Positions 46,330 to 58,459 are shown, counted from the stretch's first letter. The stretch: 64,000 nucleotides of DNA from Cordia subcordata (GCA_028554755.1 JAPTOF010000024.1:2046001-2110000), one strand, 5' to 3'. Numbers and translations are program-made. The notes: generated by a model not told the origin, from the sequence alone.

Positions 46330-46824
46330 CCTAGGCTTGATCATGTTATATCTTGTGGAGAAGAAGAGTGTAGTACATCCACCTCCTATATCGTTGCTCC
46401 TTTTTCTCCAAATGTCGTTCCAACGCCCATTTCCCATTCCATTGAGTCTTTCTTTTTGGAGCTCACGTTTGTGCCTTCATACATGGAACATTTTCATCTA
46501 GGGTTAGAAAGCACGTTTCCCATGTTGCATGCATTAGACCTATCTTTGACCTATGGGGAAAGTGTGTTCCTAGCCCTTGATTATGAGAAGAAGGCATTGG
46601 AGTGGCTAATTAAAGAGCAAGCAGGACATGATTCTTCACGTTTGAGCATGCTTCATTCCACACTTGCACATTCATTTGATATTTTAGGGTGGGATCTTGA
46701 AAAGGGGTGCGTCATGCATTCATTGCCCCAACCCTTAGTGTATGACCCTTTTCCTTCTATATTCTGTGCTTTGATGATTATCTGGCAATTTGTGCCACGC
46801 AACTTTAAACATATTTTACTCTAA
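46330..46824 (+). CDS. C1 ORF2: in-frame continuation after TGA, conserved tail of unknown function
   Basis: It is in the same frame as ORF1 and open for 164 codons after the TGA; there is no ATG near its beginning, so expression would need readthrough or the TGA is a mutation. Conserved segments: FVPSYMEHFHLGLESTF, LHALDLSLTYGESVFLALDY, ALEWLIKEQ, GWDLEKGC and LMIIWQFVPRNFKHILL. C2 and F keep most of these, and B1 keeps the last. No catalytic motif is recognised. Role unknown. Confidence 0.65.
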   Translation, partial: PRLDHVISCGEEECSTSTSYIVAPFSPNVVPTPISHSIESFFLELTFVPSYMEHFHLGLESTFPMLHALDLSLTYGESVFLALDYEKKALEWLIKEQAGHDSSRLSMLHSTLAHSFDILGWDLEKGCVMHSLPQPLVYDPFPSIFCALMIIWQFVPRNFKHILL

Positions 46825-47374
46825 CATTGGCGCCCGGTTGGAGGCGTTAAATCCAGCGCTACTAGGAGGCACCCTAGGCTTGTTCATATTTTTCTTGTTT
46901 TTCTTGTATTTATTTGCCTTTGTCTTTGTATATAGTAGATTAGTTTTCTTGTACTTATTCTTACTTTGTACATAATAGATTAGATTGCTTTTGTTTATCT
47001 TACCTTTTTTATATTTTAGGATTTCTTTTGTTTATTTTCACTCTTAGTAGGTTAGAATTTTACTCCCTTACTTGTTCTTGCTCCTTTCCTTCATTTGTGC
47101 ATCAATCCCTTACCCCGTGTTTACATCCTTGTTTATCATTTCAAATGTCAATGTGAGCTTGCATAGCATATCTTCTAATCTCTTCTTTGTTTTTTGAGCA
47201 TTAGTGCTTTCCACAAAAGATAGAGGCTAGTAGATCATTGGATTGTCTTTGGCATTTGCGGACTACATGGAAATAAGGTTGTATCTATCCATCTTTTACT
47301 TGTCCTTATCTATCCCTCTCCGCATTCCCCATATGTATTTCATGTTGATTGCTTGTCATGTGGTTTTGTGATTT

Positions 47375-47412
47375 TTGCTTGAGGACAAGCAAAGTTTAGG
47401 TTTGGGGGTGTG
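47375..47412 (+). promoter_or_regulatory. Internal hairpin-polypurine motif of C1 (first copy)
   Basis: TTGCTTGAGGACAAGCAAAG followed by a G-rich run ending GGGGGTGTG, 931 bp upstream of the true tract end. Confidence 0.75.
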
Positions 47413-48308
47413 GTTGTTCATTTATTGTTTATATCATATTTGTGATAGATTTGCTTGCCATATCTTATTTTTTGCTTAAAATGTGTTCAAATTTTTCATT
47501 TTTTTTGCATATTTTGGGTTAGTTTATCTCCACGTTGGTTGGAGAGTTGGCTTTTGTTATTGACTTATTTGATTGGAGAAGATAAGGGTGTATTGTGGGG
47601 AGTAAATGGAGTGTAGGGTATAACCTAGACTTTGAAGAGAATCCTTTTGAAAGCGTGAGGAGTGAGTATTTCTAAGAATGCACCTTGTAGTTTCCCCACA
47701 ACTTGGTTGGAAAAAGTGTTTTTAAAGGGTTGTTGATATGAGTGCCCATTCCTTGATAGGTTCTTTTAGTTTGCCTTAGCCTCTTCTTTTTCCTTTCTTT
47801 TTGTTCTATTTATGTTTTGAAAAAAAAAAAAACAAACAAAAACGAAAAAAAAAATGAGAAAAAGAGAAAAGCCAAAAGGCAACAAAAAGATTGAAAAGTG
47901 AAGTATGTTGAATAAGTGTCAAGTGACATAATGTCAATTTGACACAAGTATCTCCTTTGTTCTTTCATGTGTTATGAATAAGGCTCTTACGTCAATGTGA
48001 GCCGTTGTGATGTATCTTCTCTTTCTTGTATCTTTAGGGCTAAGTGCATATTGGGAGGCCATGTTAGTTGATAGAGCACGAAGTATCAACATCCCGAGTG
48101 CGTGAGTTAGAATCCTAAGTTTGTGGTGGGTCTAGCTACTTGGTGACATTCCCAAGAGGTGTGAGACCCCTTGTGATCAAAGGGAGGATGCGAAAAAGAC
48201 TAGGGAAGCCCTTACATGAAAAGAATGACCTCTTGGATGCGAAAAAATAGCAAGTCAATGCAATTGGCAACTCTTTGAAAAGCATGAGGATAGACTTCAT
48301 TTAGGCTT

Positions 48309-48343
48309 GCTTGAGGACAAGCAAGGGGAAGGTTTAGGGGTGT
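48309..48343 (+). promoter_or_regulatory. Polypurine tract of C1
   Basis: GCTTGAGGACAAGCAAGGGG then AAGGTTTAGGGGTGT, directly before the 3' LTR. Confidence 0.85.
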
Positions 48344-49931
48344 TGATGCGTGTCATTTGTGCATGTTTGCATCTAGTTTTTGCATGCATATTTAAGGGTG
48401 TTTAGAGTATAATTGAATGGGCTTAGTGTAAAGTTTATGCATATTTGTTAATATTTGTACATAATGTATTTAGGTGCATAAATACTATACTAAGTGTTAT
48501 ATTCCATGTTTTAGGAGTGTTTTGGAAGGGTTTAAGCTTATGCGAGGAAGAAATGAGCTAACGGATGAAGACCAGAAGAAAAGAAATAAAGAAGAGATCA
48601 TTCTGATCCAGCCGGTCGACTTAGAAGAAGAGTGACGGTCGACCGGCCGCTCCAGAGAATAAAAGATTGAAGCTGGTCGAGTCGGTCTACCGGCTAGTCC
48701 AGAGAGCATCATGATTGAAGCCGGTCGAGCAAGAAAGAGGAGCCGGTCGACCGGCTGTGCGCTGAAAAAATCCATAAAAAGCTCGTTTCAGCTCATTTTC
48801 GAGGGAGGAACTTTTATTTCTTAAATCCTAATAAACCCTAACCCTTTACCCACTTCACAAAACACCCTAAACCACCATCTAAACCCCATACCAAGCTAGG
48901 ATTGAAGCACTAAACAAAGATTTGAAGGATTTGTACAGATTTGGAAGCAAGAATTTAGGGAAGTTCTTCTTGTTCTTTCTCTATTTCTTGTAAATATGTT
49001 GCTAGATTAGGCTAGATTTAGGGTTGATTGTTGTTGTATATTAGGTTAGGGCTTTGAATAATGGATTTGTGTAGATCTTTGGCTCTTAATACATGTTTAT
49101 TTACATAAATTTATGGCATGATTCAATATGTCTATGTATTGGAAATCAAACATGTCTATGTGTTTGTTAAAATGCCTAAGTGAATATGCATGTGTTATTT
49201 GTGCTTCAAATGCTCTTATCTACTTATATGGGTGATGTGATTGTGCTTAATCTCGTGGCCTTGCTTAGTAGAGTAGGCTTTAGCTTTAAATCCAGCTAAT
49301 AGGTTACATGCTATGCTTAGTCGAGTTTAGGTGCTAGTCCTTGGCTTTAAATCCAGCCAAGTGGATAAGTTAACCTAGACTAGAGTATCCCTCACCCACA
49401 TTAGTGTTGGTTAATCGAGCTTTAATGTCATGTAGTGTTTAGGTGCTAGTCCTTGGCTTTAAATCCAGCCAAGAGGATAAGTTCTAAGCATGGATTGTGT
49501 AGGCTAGGAGGGATTGGCCCTTAGCTTTAAATCCAGCTAATGGGTTAAACCACTAGTATTCGTTAGGAGAACCCCCAATCAACACAACGGCAATAGAAGT
49601 CCCGAGCCTTAGATAGACATCATTTGTTATCATAGCCCAAGTCTTGTTGCAATGCAATCGCCCTAGGTCCCCTTCTTCTTTATTAGTGTTTCCTTCCTTA
49701 GTTTGGCTCCTTTAAGTTCCTCCATAGATTAGTTTTTATTTTCCTTTTTCCGAGCTCCCTTCCATCCTAAAGTAAGTACACACGCACGTAGCTAGTTTAA
49801 GGCACCCGAGCGCATAGAAACTAAACTAAGGTAGCCTCCCTGTGGATTCGACCCCGCACTTGCACACACTGTACTACACACGTCCCGTGCACTTGCGGGC
49901 TATTTAGGCTTGTGCTCAAATAGCGATATCA
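48344..49931 (+). repeat. 3' LTR of C1
   Basis: TGATGCGTGTCATTTG...GCGATATCA, 1,588 bp. Compared with the 5' LTR it has lost about 12 bp in the palindrome array near 48680. Confidence 0.93.
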
Positions 49932-51448
49932 GTCTCTATGTGCTGGGTGCCTCAAACTAGCTACGTGTGTATTTGTGCTTACTTTAGAATGGAAGGGAGC
50001 TCGAAAAAAGAAAAATAAAAACTAATCTATGGAGGAACTTAAAGGAGCCAAATTAAGGAAGGAAAAACTAACAAAGAAGAAAAGGACCTAGGGCGATTGT
50101 ATTGTAACTAGACTTGGGCTATGATAACGGACGAGGTCTATCTAAGGCTCGGAACTTCTATTGCTGTTATGTTGATCGGGGGCTCTCTTAACCAATACTA
50201 GTGGTTTAACCTGTTAGTTGGGTTTAAAGCTAAGGGCCAATCCTTCTTAGCCTACACAATCCGTGCTTAGAACTTATCCTCTTGGCTGGGTTAAAAGCTA
50301 AGGACTAGCACCTAAACACTACGTGACATTAAGGCTCGATTAACCAACACTAACGTGGGTGAGGGCTACTTTAGTTTAGGTTAACTTATCCGCTTGGCTG
50401 GGTTTGAAGCCAAGGACTAGCACTTAAACTCGACTAAGCATAGCATGTAACCTATTAGCTGGATTTAAAGCTAAAGCCTACTCTACTAAGCAAAGCCATG
50501 AGATTAAGCACAATTACATCACCTATATAAGTAGATAAGAGCATTTGAAGCACAAATAACACATACATATTTACTTAGGCATTTTAACAAACACATAGAC
50601 ATGTTTGATTTCTAATACATAGGCATATTGAATCATGCCATATATTTATGTAAACAAACATGTATTAAGTGCCAAAGATCTACACAAATCCATTATTCAA
50701 AGCCCTAATCTAATATACAACAATAATCAACCCTAAATCAAGCCTAATTTAACAACATATTTACAAGAAATAGAGAAAGAACAAAGAACTTCCCTAAATT
50801 CTTACTTCCAAATCTATACAAATCCTTCAAATCTTTGTTTAATGTGTTAATCCTAGCTTGGTGTGGGGTTTAGATGGTGATTTAGGGTGTTTTGTGAAGT
50901 GGGTAAAGGGTTAGGGTTTATTAGGATTTTGGAAAATAAAGTTCCTCTCCGAAAATGAGATAAAACGAGCAATTTATAAACAGCTTCAGCGCACAGCCAG
51001 TCGAGCTAGCTAGTTGATCGGCTTCTTGATAAACTTGACTGGCTTACTAATGGGGGCTTTCTGACTTGGCTGGTCGACCTAGCCGGTCAATCGGCTTTGG
51101 AGGGCAACTCGATCGGCTTAATTTTTATGTTTTCTGGGGCTGTCGGTTGATCGGCTATTCTTCCGGGTTGATTGCCTGGGTTAGAATGCTCCCTTCTTCA
51201 TTCCTTTTCTTTCGGTTTTCATCCGTTAGCTCATTTCTTCCTCGTGTAAGCTCGAACCATTCCAAAACACTCTTAAAACATGGAATATAACACTTAGTGT
51301 AGTATTTACGCATCAAAATGCATTATGTACAAATATTAACAGTTATGCATAAACTCTATACTAAATGCACTCAATTATGCTCTAAACACCACTAAACATG
51401 CATGCAAAAACTAGATACAAACACGCACAAATGACACACATCATCTAC

Positions 51449-54400
51449 AACTACTAAAATGTATTGGTATCCAAAGGAAGGTAGAAATGGACCCATGAAA
51501 TCTATACCCCAAACGTCAAATAGCTCACATGGAAGAATAAAAGATAAAGGAATCATGTTTCTCCTAGAGATGGATTCGAATTGTTGACATTTAACACACT
51601 TTTTGCGATACTCTTGGGCATTCCTAAAGAGAGTGGGCCAAAATAATCAATATTGCAAGACCTGTTTTCCTTTGACTAAAATGCTCTCCACACCCCTCAT
51701 CGTGACATATACTTAACATGCTCTCGAACTCATCCTGGGGCACGCACTGGTGAATCATTTGATCCATGCACAGTTTGAAAAGATAGGGATCCTCCCAAAA
51801 GAAATGTCCCACTTATGCTAGGAACCTATCTCTCTCTTTTTTCTCTTAATAAGAGGGAAAACACCCTGTGGAAAGATAATTGACAATATGAGTAAACCAT
51901 GGTGTGGTGATGAGAGACAGCAAATAATTGCTCATCGAGAAAGGAATCACGAAAAGGGGAATGGATCATTAGAAGACTCACTAACCAGACAGGAAATGTG
52001 ATCTGTTACTAAATTCTCACTATTGTTCTTATCCCGAATTTCAATGTCAAACTCTTGAAGATAGAGCAACCACCTAATCAAACAGGGCTTAGACTCTTTC
52101 GTAGCTAACAAATACCTCAATACTACATGATCGGTGTAGACAATTACTTTAAACCTTATGATGTATGACTTAAACTTGTCAAAGAGAAGACTACCACTAA
52201 AAGCTCTTTTTCTGCGGTGTGTAGTTCTTTTGGGCCTCATCAAAAGTCTTACTAGCATATTACACTACATGGGGGCATCCTATCACACCTTTGATCTAAA
52301 AAACTGCTATCACACAATTGGATGCATCACACATAACCTTGGATGGGAGGCTGTAGTCAAGTGGCTGGATGATCAAGGAGGAGGACAATAAGGATTTAAA
52401 CCTATCAAAAGCCTTAATACACTCATCATCGAACTCAGAGGGGATATCTTGTCCTAAGATCCTAGACAAGATGTAGGGATAAGTAACTTCTCAATCAATT
52501 CTACCTTAGTTGGGTCAACTTAAATCTTAATGAACCTACGATAGAATCCCACATGCCCTAGAAAAGATCTAACATCTTTAACACACTTAGGGACAGGCAA
52601 CTTCTCAATCAATTCTACCTTAGCCAGGACAACCTGAATGCCACTTGATGAAACTACGTAACCTAAAATTACCCCACGTTACACCATGAAGTGAGATTTC
52701 TCCCAATTCAACACTAAGTTCTTCTTTACACAATAGTTTAAGACTAAAGAGAGGTGACGCAAGCGCTCATCAAAATCATCACCAAAGACTGAGAAATCAT
52801 CCATAATGATCTCTAAGTGTCTCTCAATTATATTGCTAAATATGGTCATCATACACATTTGAAAAGTAGCCAGAGCATTACATAGATCAAAAGGCATCCT
52901 CGTATAGGCAAAAGTGCCATAGGGACAAGTAAAAGTGATCTTTTTCTACTCCTCGGGAAACACGGGAATTTGATTATAACCAGAATAGCCATCTAAAAAA
53001 CAATAGTAGCTATGCCCAGCTATTCTATCTAAAATCTAGTCTAGATAAGGCAATGGGAAATGATTCTTACTAGTTTTGAAGTTGAGCTTCCTATAGTCAG
53101 TACAAACTCTCCAACCCATGGGAGTATATATAAGGATAAGCTTTTCTCCCTCATTTTTCACAACCGTGATCCTGAACTTCTTAAGGACTACCTGGACCGA
53201 ACTAACCTACTCACTATTAGAGATTGGATAAATAATGCCTACATCTAAAAGCTTAATGATCTCTTTCTTAACTACTTCACTTTTATATGGGTTTAGCCTC
53301 CTTTGCATCTCCCTAGAAGGTATGGCTCTATCCTCAAGGTGAATATAGTGTGTACCTTCCTATGTTTCCTAAGAACCTCTAAGAGACACTCCTTATGCTC
53401 ATTAGAAAGATCGGAAGCTATGATAACCAGAAGGGTTTTACTAGGGCCTAGGAAAGCATACTTCAAATACTCAGGAAGGGGTTTGAGCTCTAAAAATGGA
53501 CTAGACTCAACCAAGGAGGACTCAACCTCAATAACATTAATTGGGAATATCACTAGAATCAAGACTAGAAGAAATAACCTTAAGTGACTTATCAATCATG
53601 GAATTCTCAACTAAAGAAGTGGAAGCTACACATTTCTGCTCTAAGGTCTCCAAATCAAAAGTAGTCAACAATTCTTCAAATTTCCTTAAATCTTCTCTAT
53701 TGGTCATAATCTTCTTTACAAAGCCTTCGACACATGAATCAATAACATCAACTCTAAAGCACTTTTCTCTATCTTTTTCTCCTCTTACATTTGCCCCACT
53801 CACTGTTTCGACAACTTTCATTGTAGACCTCACATTCCCAAAATTTCATCTCTAATAACCCTGACCTATAATGAATAATGGCATTCGCAATAGCAAGGAA
53901 AGGGCGACCTAAGAGAACGGGTGTAGAATGTCCAGAGTCATGCCTCGTATCCATATCAAGCACTATGAAATGCATAGGGTACACAAAGTCACCTATCTAG
54001 ACTAGCATATCTTCTACCACTCTTCTAAGTTTCCTCTTAGATCTAGCAATTAAATGAAGGGTAACGTGCTTAGGGGACAAGTCTTCTAGACCTAGCTATT
54101 GGTAGACTAAATAAGGAATGAGGTTCATACTGGATACTAAGTCTAGCAAGACGTGATCAATCTAGGTCTCTCGGATCTTACAAGGAATGATGAAAGCTTC
54201 GGGGTCAATCATCTTAGCCGGAAGGTATAAATGCTTCTCATCTTCTCCATGAGCTTTACCTTCTTACACATGATCTAGGCTTGACACTTCCTAGTGCAAA
54301 GATCCTTAAATAACTTGGCATAGAAGGGAATAGAATGAATGGCATCTATCAAAGGAAGATTGATCTTAAGGTCCTTAAGATGCTTTATAACTTTGAGAAA

Positions 54401-54739
54401 TCCAGTATGCTTACTAGGTAAAGGTTTCTCTAAAGCAAATAGATAAGGAACTTTAGGATTAACACTTCTAGACTCATGGGAATCATTAGTAGGCTTCTTT
54501 CCCTCCTGATATAGGTGGGAAGTACTACTCTCTTCATGGTCTCACATGGGCTTAACTCTCTCAATAGGACCTCTCTCTACAAGGCTACAATAAGGCTCTC
54601 TAAACTCAGAAAGACCACTAGCTATAGGCATTGCATAGTCAAATCCTACTCTATTATCAACTATCCTACCATTCTAAGAGTGGTGACGACTTTGGCTTTG
54701 GCCGGGGGACTGGTGGTGTCGATGGAAGAATAGGATTGG
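51449..54739 (-). pseudogene. pol: D pol part 1: protease, RT, RNase H and start of integrase, decayed
   Basis: Minus-strand matches to A1 in order: protease end MHFIVLDMDT and LLGRPFLAIANA (about 53870-53985), linker, RT with IMDDFSVFG (about 52800) and MPFDLCNALATFQMC, RNase H with [12 protein letters not shown] (about 52130), and integrase zinc finger CHDEGCGEHF (about 51700), where the His missing in A1 is kept. Numerous stops and frame changes. Continues at 39001 across C2. Confidence 0.85.
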
Positions 54740-56291
54740 ACTTTAGGGTTCACCTTCAGCTTAGAAGGCAATTTCCCGGGATCTCTATTGTTCAGCTGAA
54801 TGGCAAACTGTCCTAACTAGGTATCTACCCTAGCTTGATAACACTTTGTTTGCCGCCTATAACTAGTTAACTCCTGCTACATCAATTGAAACATCTTCTC
54901 AATCCTATCATCGCTAGTAGGCTGTTATTAGAGGAAACAGGGAGTAGTTATGGCTGAGGAATACTAGGAAGCCTAGGTTGATTGACATGGTAAAACCTTA
55001 GAAGATTAGTAGGATGGGGTCGCTACTAGAGTGGGGCCTAGGATTGAGGATAAAACTCATACTAACCCTGTCTTCAAGAAAACTTTAGGTTGTCCCTCCA
55101 ACTCGGATTGTATGTGTTAGAGTACGGATTCTACTCACGAGAAATAACCTTGAGTAGTACACACTTACTCTTGTATGATCTCAAAAAACTGAGGTTCTAG
55201 GAGGCAAGCTATGGTCTCGTGAGATGACTTAGAACACAATGCACATAACTCAACTACCAAAAGGTGAAAGAAGAACCTATGGAACTAGTCCATGACCATG
55301 AGAGAAAAGAGACAAAGAAATGAATTGATCTAACTTATTCGTTAGTGTCTCTACCTTAGCAACCAATTCTAAAGAAACTCCTACCTAATGAACACCTCTT
55401 CTATTCACTCCCCGATTAGACCTATCTATAGCCAAATTTTTGGAAAGAGTTCTTGACCAACAAGTCTATTTTCTCTCATGCCTCATTCGCTTTAAAATTA
55501 TATAATCCACCACCAAAGGCGGCATTGACCATCATCTTATTTTGTTCATTCAAACCTCGAAAGAAATATTAGAGTAGTTCATGATTACCATAACTGTGGT
55601 GAGGATAATGTTTAAAAAGGTCATTGAACCTTTCCTAAGCCTCATGAAATGACCCTAAATCATGTTGGGAGATAGTCATAATGGAAGTCCTAAGTTCGGC
55701 CATCTTGGCCATGGGAAAGAATTTTTAGTAGAACCTAGATTGAAGCTCAGCCCATGATATGATACAACCACTAAATAAAGAATGATACTAAGACTTAGGC
55801 TTATCCTTAAGGGTGAATGGGAATAACCTAAGACAAATGACCTCTTGAGACCCATTAGGGACATGGAGGGTGGAACTTATTAACAAAATTAGTGATGTGG
55901 TCCAAAGAACTATCGTTGCTTCTCCTATAGAAGGAAAAGAGCATATCCAACATGTTAGGCTTAATCTCAAATTTGCCTCCCCCAATCCCAGAATATTAAT
56001 AGCCAAGTTAGGCTCGAAAGCATTAGTAAGGAAGAATTCCCTAGGTGTCAGCTTATCGTCTATGGGGAGGTCTGGTCTAAGGGGCTTTTGCTTAAAATGA
56101 TCTTGGGCTTGATGCCCATAGTGATAATACGGTTGAATGGGATTTATAGATGGAATGGCAAGGATAGGAGACTTATTTGGATCAACCATCTCTCAAAGAA
56201 GATCTTCTAAATTCCTAAAGTGTCTTGAAATCCTATTGGGTTCAGGATTAAATAGAATTAAGGGATTTCCAAGGGATCTTCTACCAAGCAT
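54740..56291 (-). pseudogene. gag: D gag, decayed
   Basis: Starts MLGRRSLGNP at 56291, as in A1. Then HYGHQAQDHF, TLHVPNGSQEVICLRLFPF and the capsid block to about 55500. The knuckle region near 55200 and the glutamine-rich tail near 54870 are recognisable. Several stops and frame changes. Confidence 0.8.
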
Positions 56292-56594
56292 ACAACACTA
56301 TCCTAACTTTAGCCACTTTAACTTCTGAAACTTCAACAACAACCTAAATCTACATTAGCAAAGCCACAAATCTAAAGAGTCTATTAAAACAAAAAACAAA
56401 GGCTAAAACAAAATAAGAAAGCTAAACCAGCAAACTATGCTAAGCATGGAAAGTAAACACAAAAATATTAAAGAAACTAAACACAAAGCAAGATAGACAA
56501 CAAAATAAAGTAAAACAAACAAAAGAGCAACTACTAAAACACACAAGCAAAGAGCGCAAACCATTGTGCCTCTCCGACAATGGTGCTAAGAACT
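56292..56594 (-). other. D leader and primer binding site
   Basis: The primer site at 56571-56588 reads TAGCACCATTGTCGGAGA on the minus strand, a decayed tRNA-Asp site, with the same 6-nt spacer AGTTCT as A1. The rest is an A-rich (plus strand) leader. Confidence 0.8.
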
Positions 56595-58459
56595 TAATGT
56601 GCCATTAAGGTGCAAGCCCTAAAAGAACCGCAAATGAACGGATCATGTAATACAGTGAGTACTAATGCGGGTGTCGAACCACAGGGAGGCATGAAATGTG
56701 GAAGAATCCTATGCTAGTGTGTTCTAGAAGAATTCTAAAAAGAAACCTAAAAAAAACATATTTTTATACTTTTGGATTTTTGGGAGCTAAAAGGAAAATA
56801 AAAAGGGACTATAATATGAATGCTAGAGCGGAGAAGCAGGAACTAAGCTAACCTAAGAGGGATTAGACCAACGGGAAAGTGATAGGGTGACCTATACTTG
56901 TGAATGGGTGACTTTCTATATCTTTGCCATGGGATTCAGGGATTGGCTTACTAAGTGATGCTCTAATACTAAGCAACTAGCTAGTATCCTAATCACACCT
57001 TAGGACTTACTGAGACTGTCCCCAGGCATGCATACTTAACAATACGGCATGGTCCTTATGTACCTAAGGCCATAGGAAAGACTAGACAGTTACCTAGTTG
57101 TCCTTGATCAATCCTACCTTAGCTCCTAAACTATTGTTTAGATTTAAAACCAAAGCCTAGGGTGACTATGGCCACCAAACCCCACTCGGACTCCTATTAG
57201 TTGGATTTAAAGCTAAAAGATCTCGAACTAGGCCAGTCTAGACTGAAGCTCCATCAATCTCGGGACACAAAAGTGAATTGAAGCATTAAAAGCGCAATCT
57301 ACATGTTCTAAGGTAAGGTGTTATGAATATGTCAACCTATTCACTATCCAAACATCAACAAGTTTGATTTGTACCATTGAAAACAATTAGGAATTAACAT
57401 TTATTAAGATTGGAGCTATATTCACCATAAAGCATGCTTATACTCATATAAACATGAACATAGCAAGCCTACTTCATGCAATCCATAAACATACACATAG
57501 ACATGCATATTAGATGGATTAGAGGTGTTCTATAGCAAATATGCTCCAATATATATACATACTACTCGTTCAACCATTATATCAAACATCTAGACATGAA
57601 TTGATAAAAAGCTATTTGCATTAAGAACAAAGTATGTATATATATAAACCAATAGAATCCCATAACCCATTGCATAAGTTGAGTCACCCTAATCTATTTA
57701 CTCAAGCATTAGATGAAATAGAATAAAAGAGGGTTAACTCCTTTTGCATCCTTGCTTGTTTTTCTACAATCTTGAGCAAATACTCACCAAAAGTTGTTGT
57801 AATCCTTTAAAATAAGCTTAGATCTAGGTGGTTGTGTGTGTTAATATGTGTATTGGAGGTGGGTCAAGGTAGGGTTTAATGTGTGAGAAGTGGGTGTGTG
57901 AATGGGAGGTGAAAATGGGGTTCCAAGATACTTAAAATGGGCTGAAAAAGTCCTTAAATACAACTAATTTCATGACAAGCCGGGGGCCTTGGCAGATTGA
58001 TTAGCCTAGCACATAGGTCGATCGGCCTAAATGCTTTAGCTTCTAATTTGGCTGTCAACTAGGCTAGGTGACCAGCCTAGGACAAGGGTCGACCGACCAG
58101 GTTAGAGCCTTGGTCGATTTGCTCGCATTGATCCCGTTTTGCTTTGGTTGCATTTTTCTTCGCTTGGTTGTGTCCAAATGCTTCTTTTATGCTTCTCACA
58201 CATCCTAAACACCTCAAGCTTGACTCCAACATCAAATCATCATTAACTCAAGCCCTCGAGCTTTGACCTAACTTCACCAAACACGAGAAATAAACATGCA
58301 TTAGATAGCCTTTACCTTTAAACTTAACTATGTACAATTGTATGCACATAGGCTAATCTCCTAGCATAAGTGCTATACTAATGCAACTCTTAAAGCTCAA
58401 AACACCTCTTAAACATAGACAAATAACAATGTAAACACTCATAAAAACACAACACATCA
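56595..58459 (-). repeat. 5' LTR of D
   Basis: 1,865 bp. On the minus strand it starts TGATGTGTTGTGTTTTTA. It carries decayed leader hairpins near 57130 and 57200 and decayed palindromes near 58015-58110 (GGTCGATCGGCC, GGTCGACCGACC). Confidence 0.88.

Larger units (their letters stand above)
46825..48343 (+). other. C1 3' noncoding domain with duplicated polypurine motif
   Basis: Post-stop GC-rich box 46828-46880 with AGCGCTACTAGGAGGC, first hairpin-polypurine motif 47375-47412, U-rich/A-rich pair (47773-47880), GACATAATGTCAATTTGACA near 47932, GGAGGCCATGTTAGTTGA near 48053, and tract 48309-48343. Order and spacing match A1. Confidence 0.8.
43098..49931 (+). mobile_element. Element C1: complete non-autonomous retrotransposon with an unusual CCHC protein
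   Basis: 6.8 kb. LTRs 43098-44693 and 48344-49931, perfect TSD GTCTC (43093-43097 and 49932-49936), tRNA-Asp primer site, one gene (44875-46824 with one in-frame TGA), a 1.5-kb 3' noncoding domain and a polypurine tract. The LTRs differ at about 35 sites by eye (about 2%). No RT, RNase H or integrase, so it must be mobilised in trans; A or D type Athila elements share its cis-signals. Confidence 0.93.
39002..51443 (-). mobile_element. Element C2: non-autonomous CCHC-protein retrotransposon inserted in D integrase
   Basis: 3' LTR 39002-40585, internal 40586 to about 43029, 5' LTR about 43030-43097 plus 49932-51443 (split by C1). Perfect TSD TCTAC (38997-39001 and 51444-51448). The primer site and the N-terminal half of its gene are missing: the 5' LTR joins directly to the middle of the frame at ACTAGTGATGAATTT, a sequence repeated about 60 bp further in, suggesting a repeat-mediated deletion. 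Confidence 0.88.
43030..51443 (-). repeat. 5' LTR of C2, split by C1
   Basis: Own parts are about 43030-43097 (U5 end) and 49932-51443. It carries hairpins near 50210, 50285, 50393 and 50457, and a decayed palindrome array at 50995-51175. It is in opposite orientation to the abutting C1 3' LTR. Confidence 0.85.
12672..58459 (-). mobile_element. Element D: Athila-like autonomous-type retrotransposon, heavily decayed
   Basis: On the minus strand: 5' LTR 56595-58459, tRNA-Asp primer site, gag, protease, RT, RNase H and integrase (56291 down to 51444, then 39001 down to 38194), 3' noncoding domain (38193-37173 and 13911-13662) and a truncated 3' LTR (13661-12672). Left flank CCTTT and right flank CCTCT form a TSD with one mismatch. 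It is split by B1 and C2. Own sequence totals about 10 kb. It lacks the 3' polypurine tract and U3 because of a deletion at about 13662. Confidence 0.85.
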
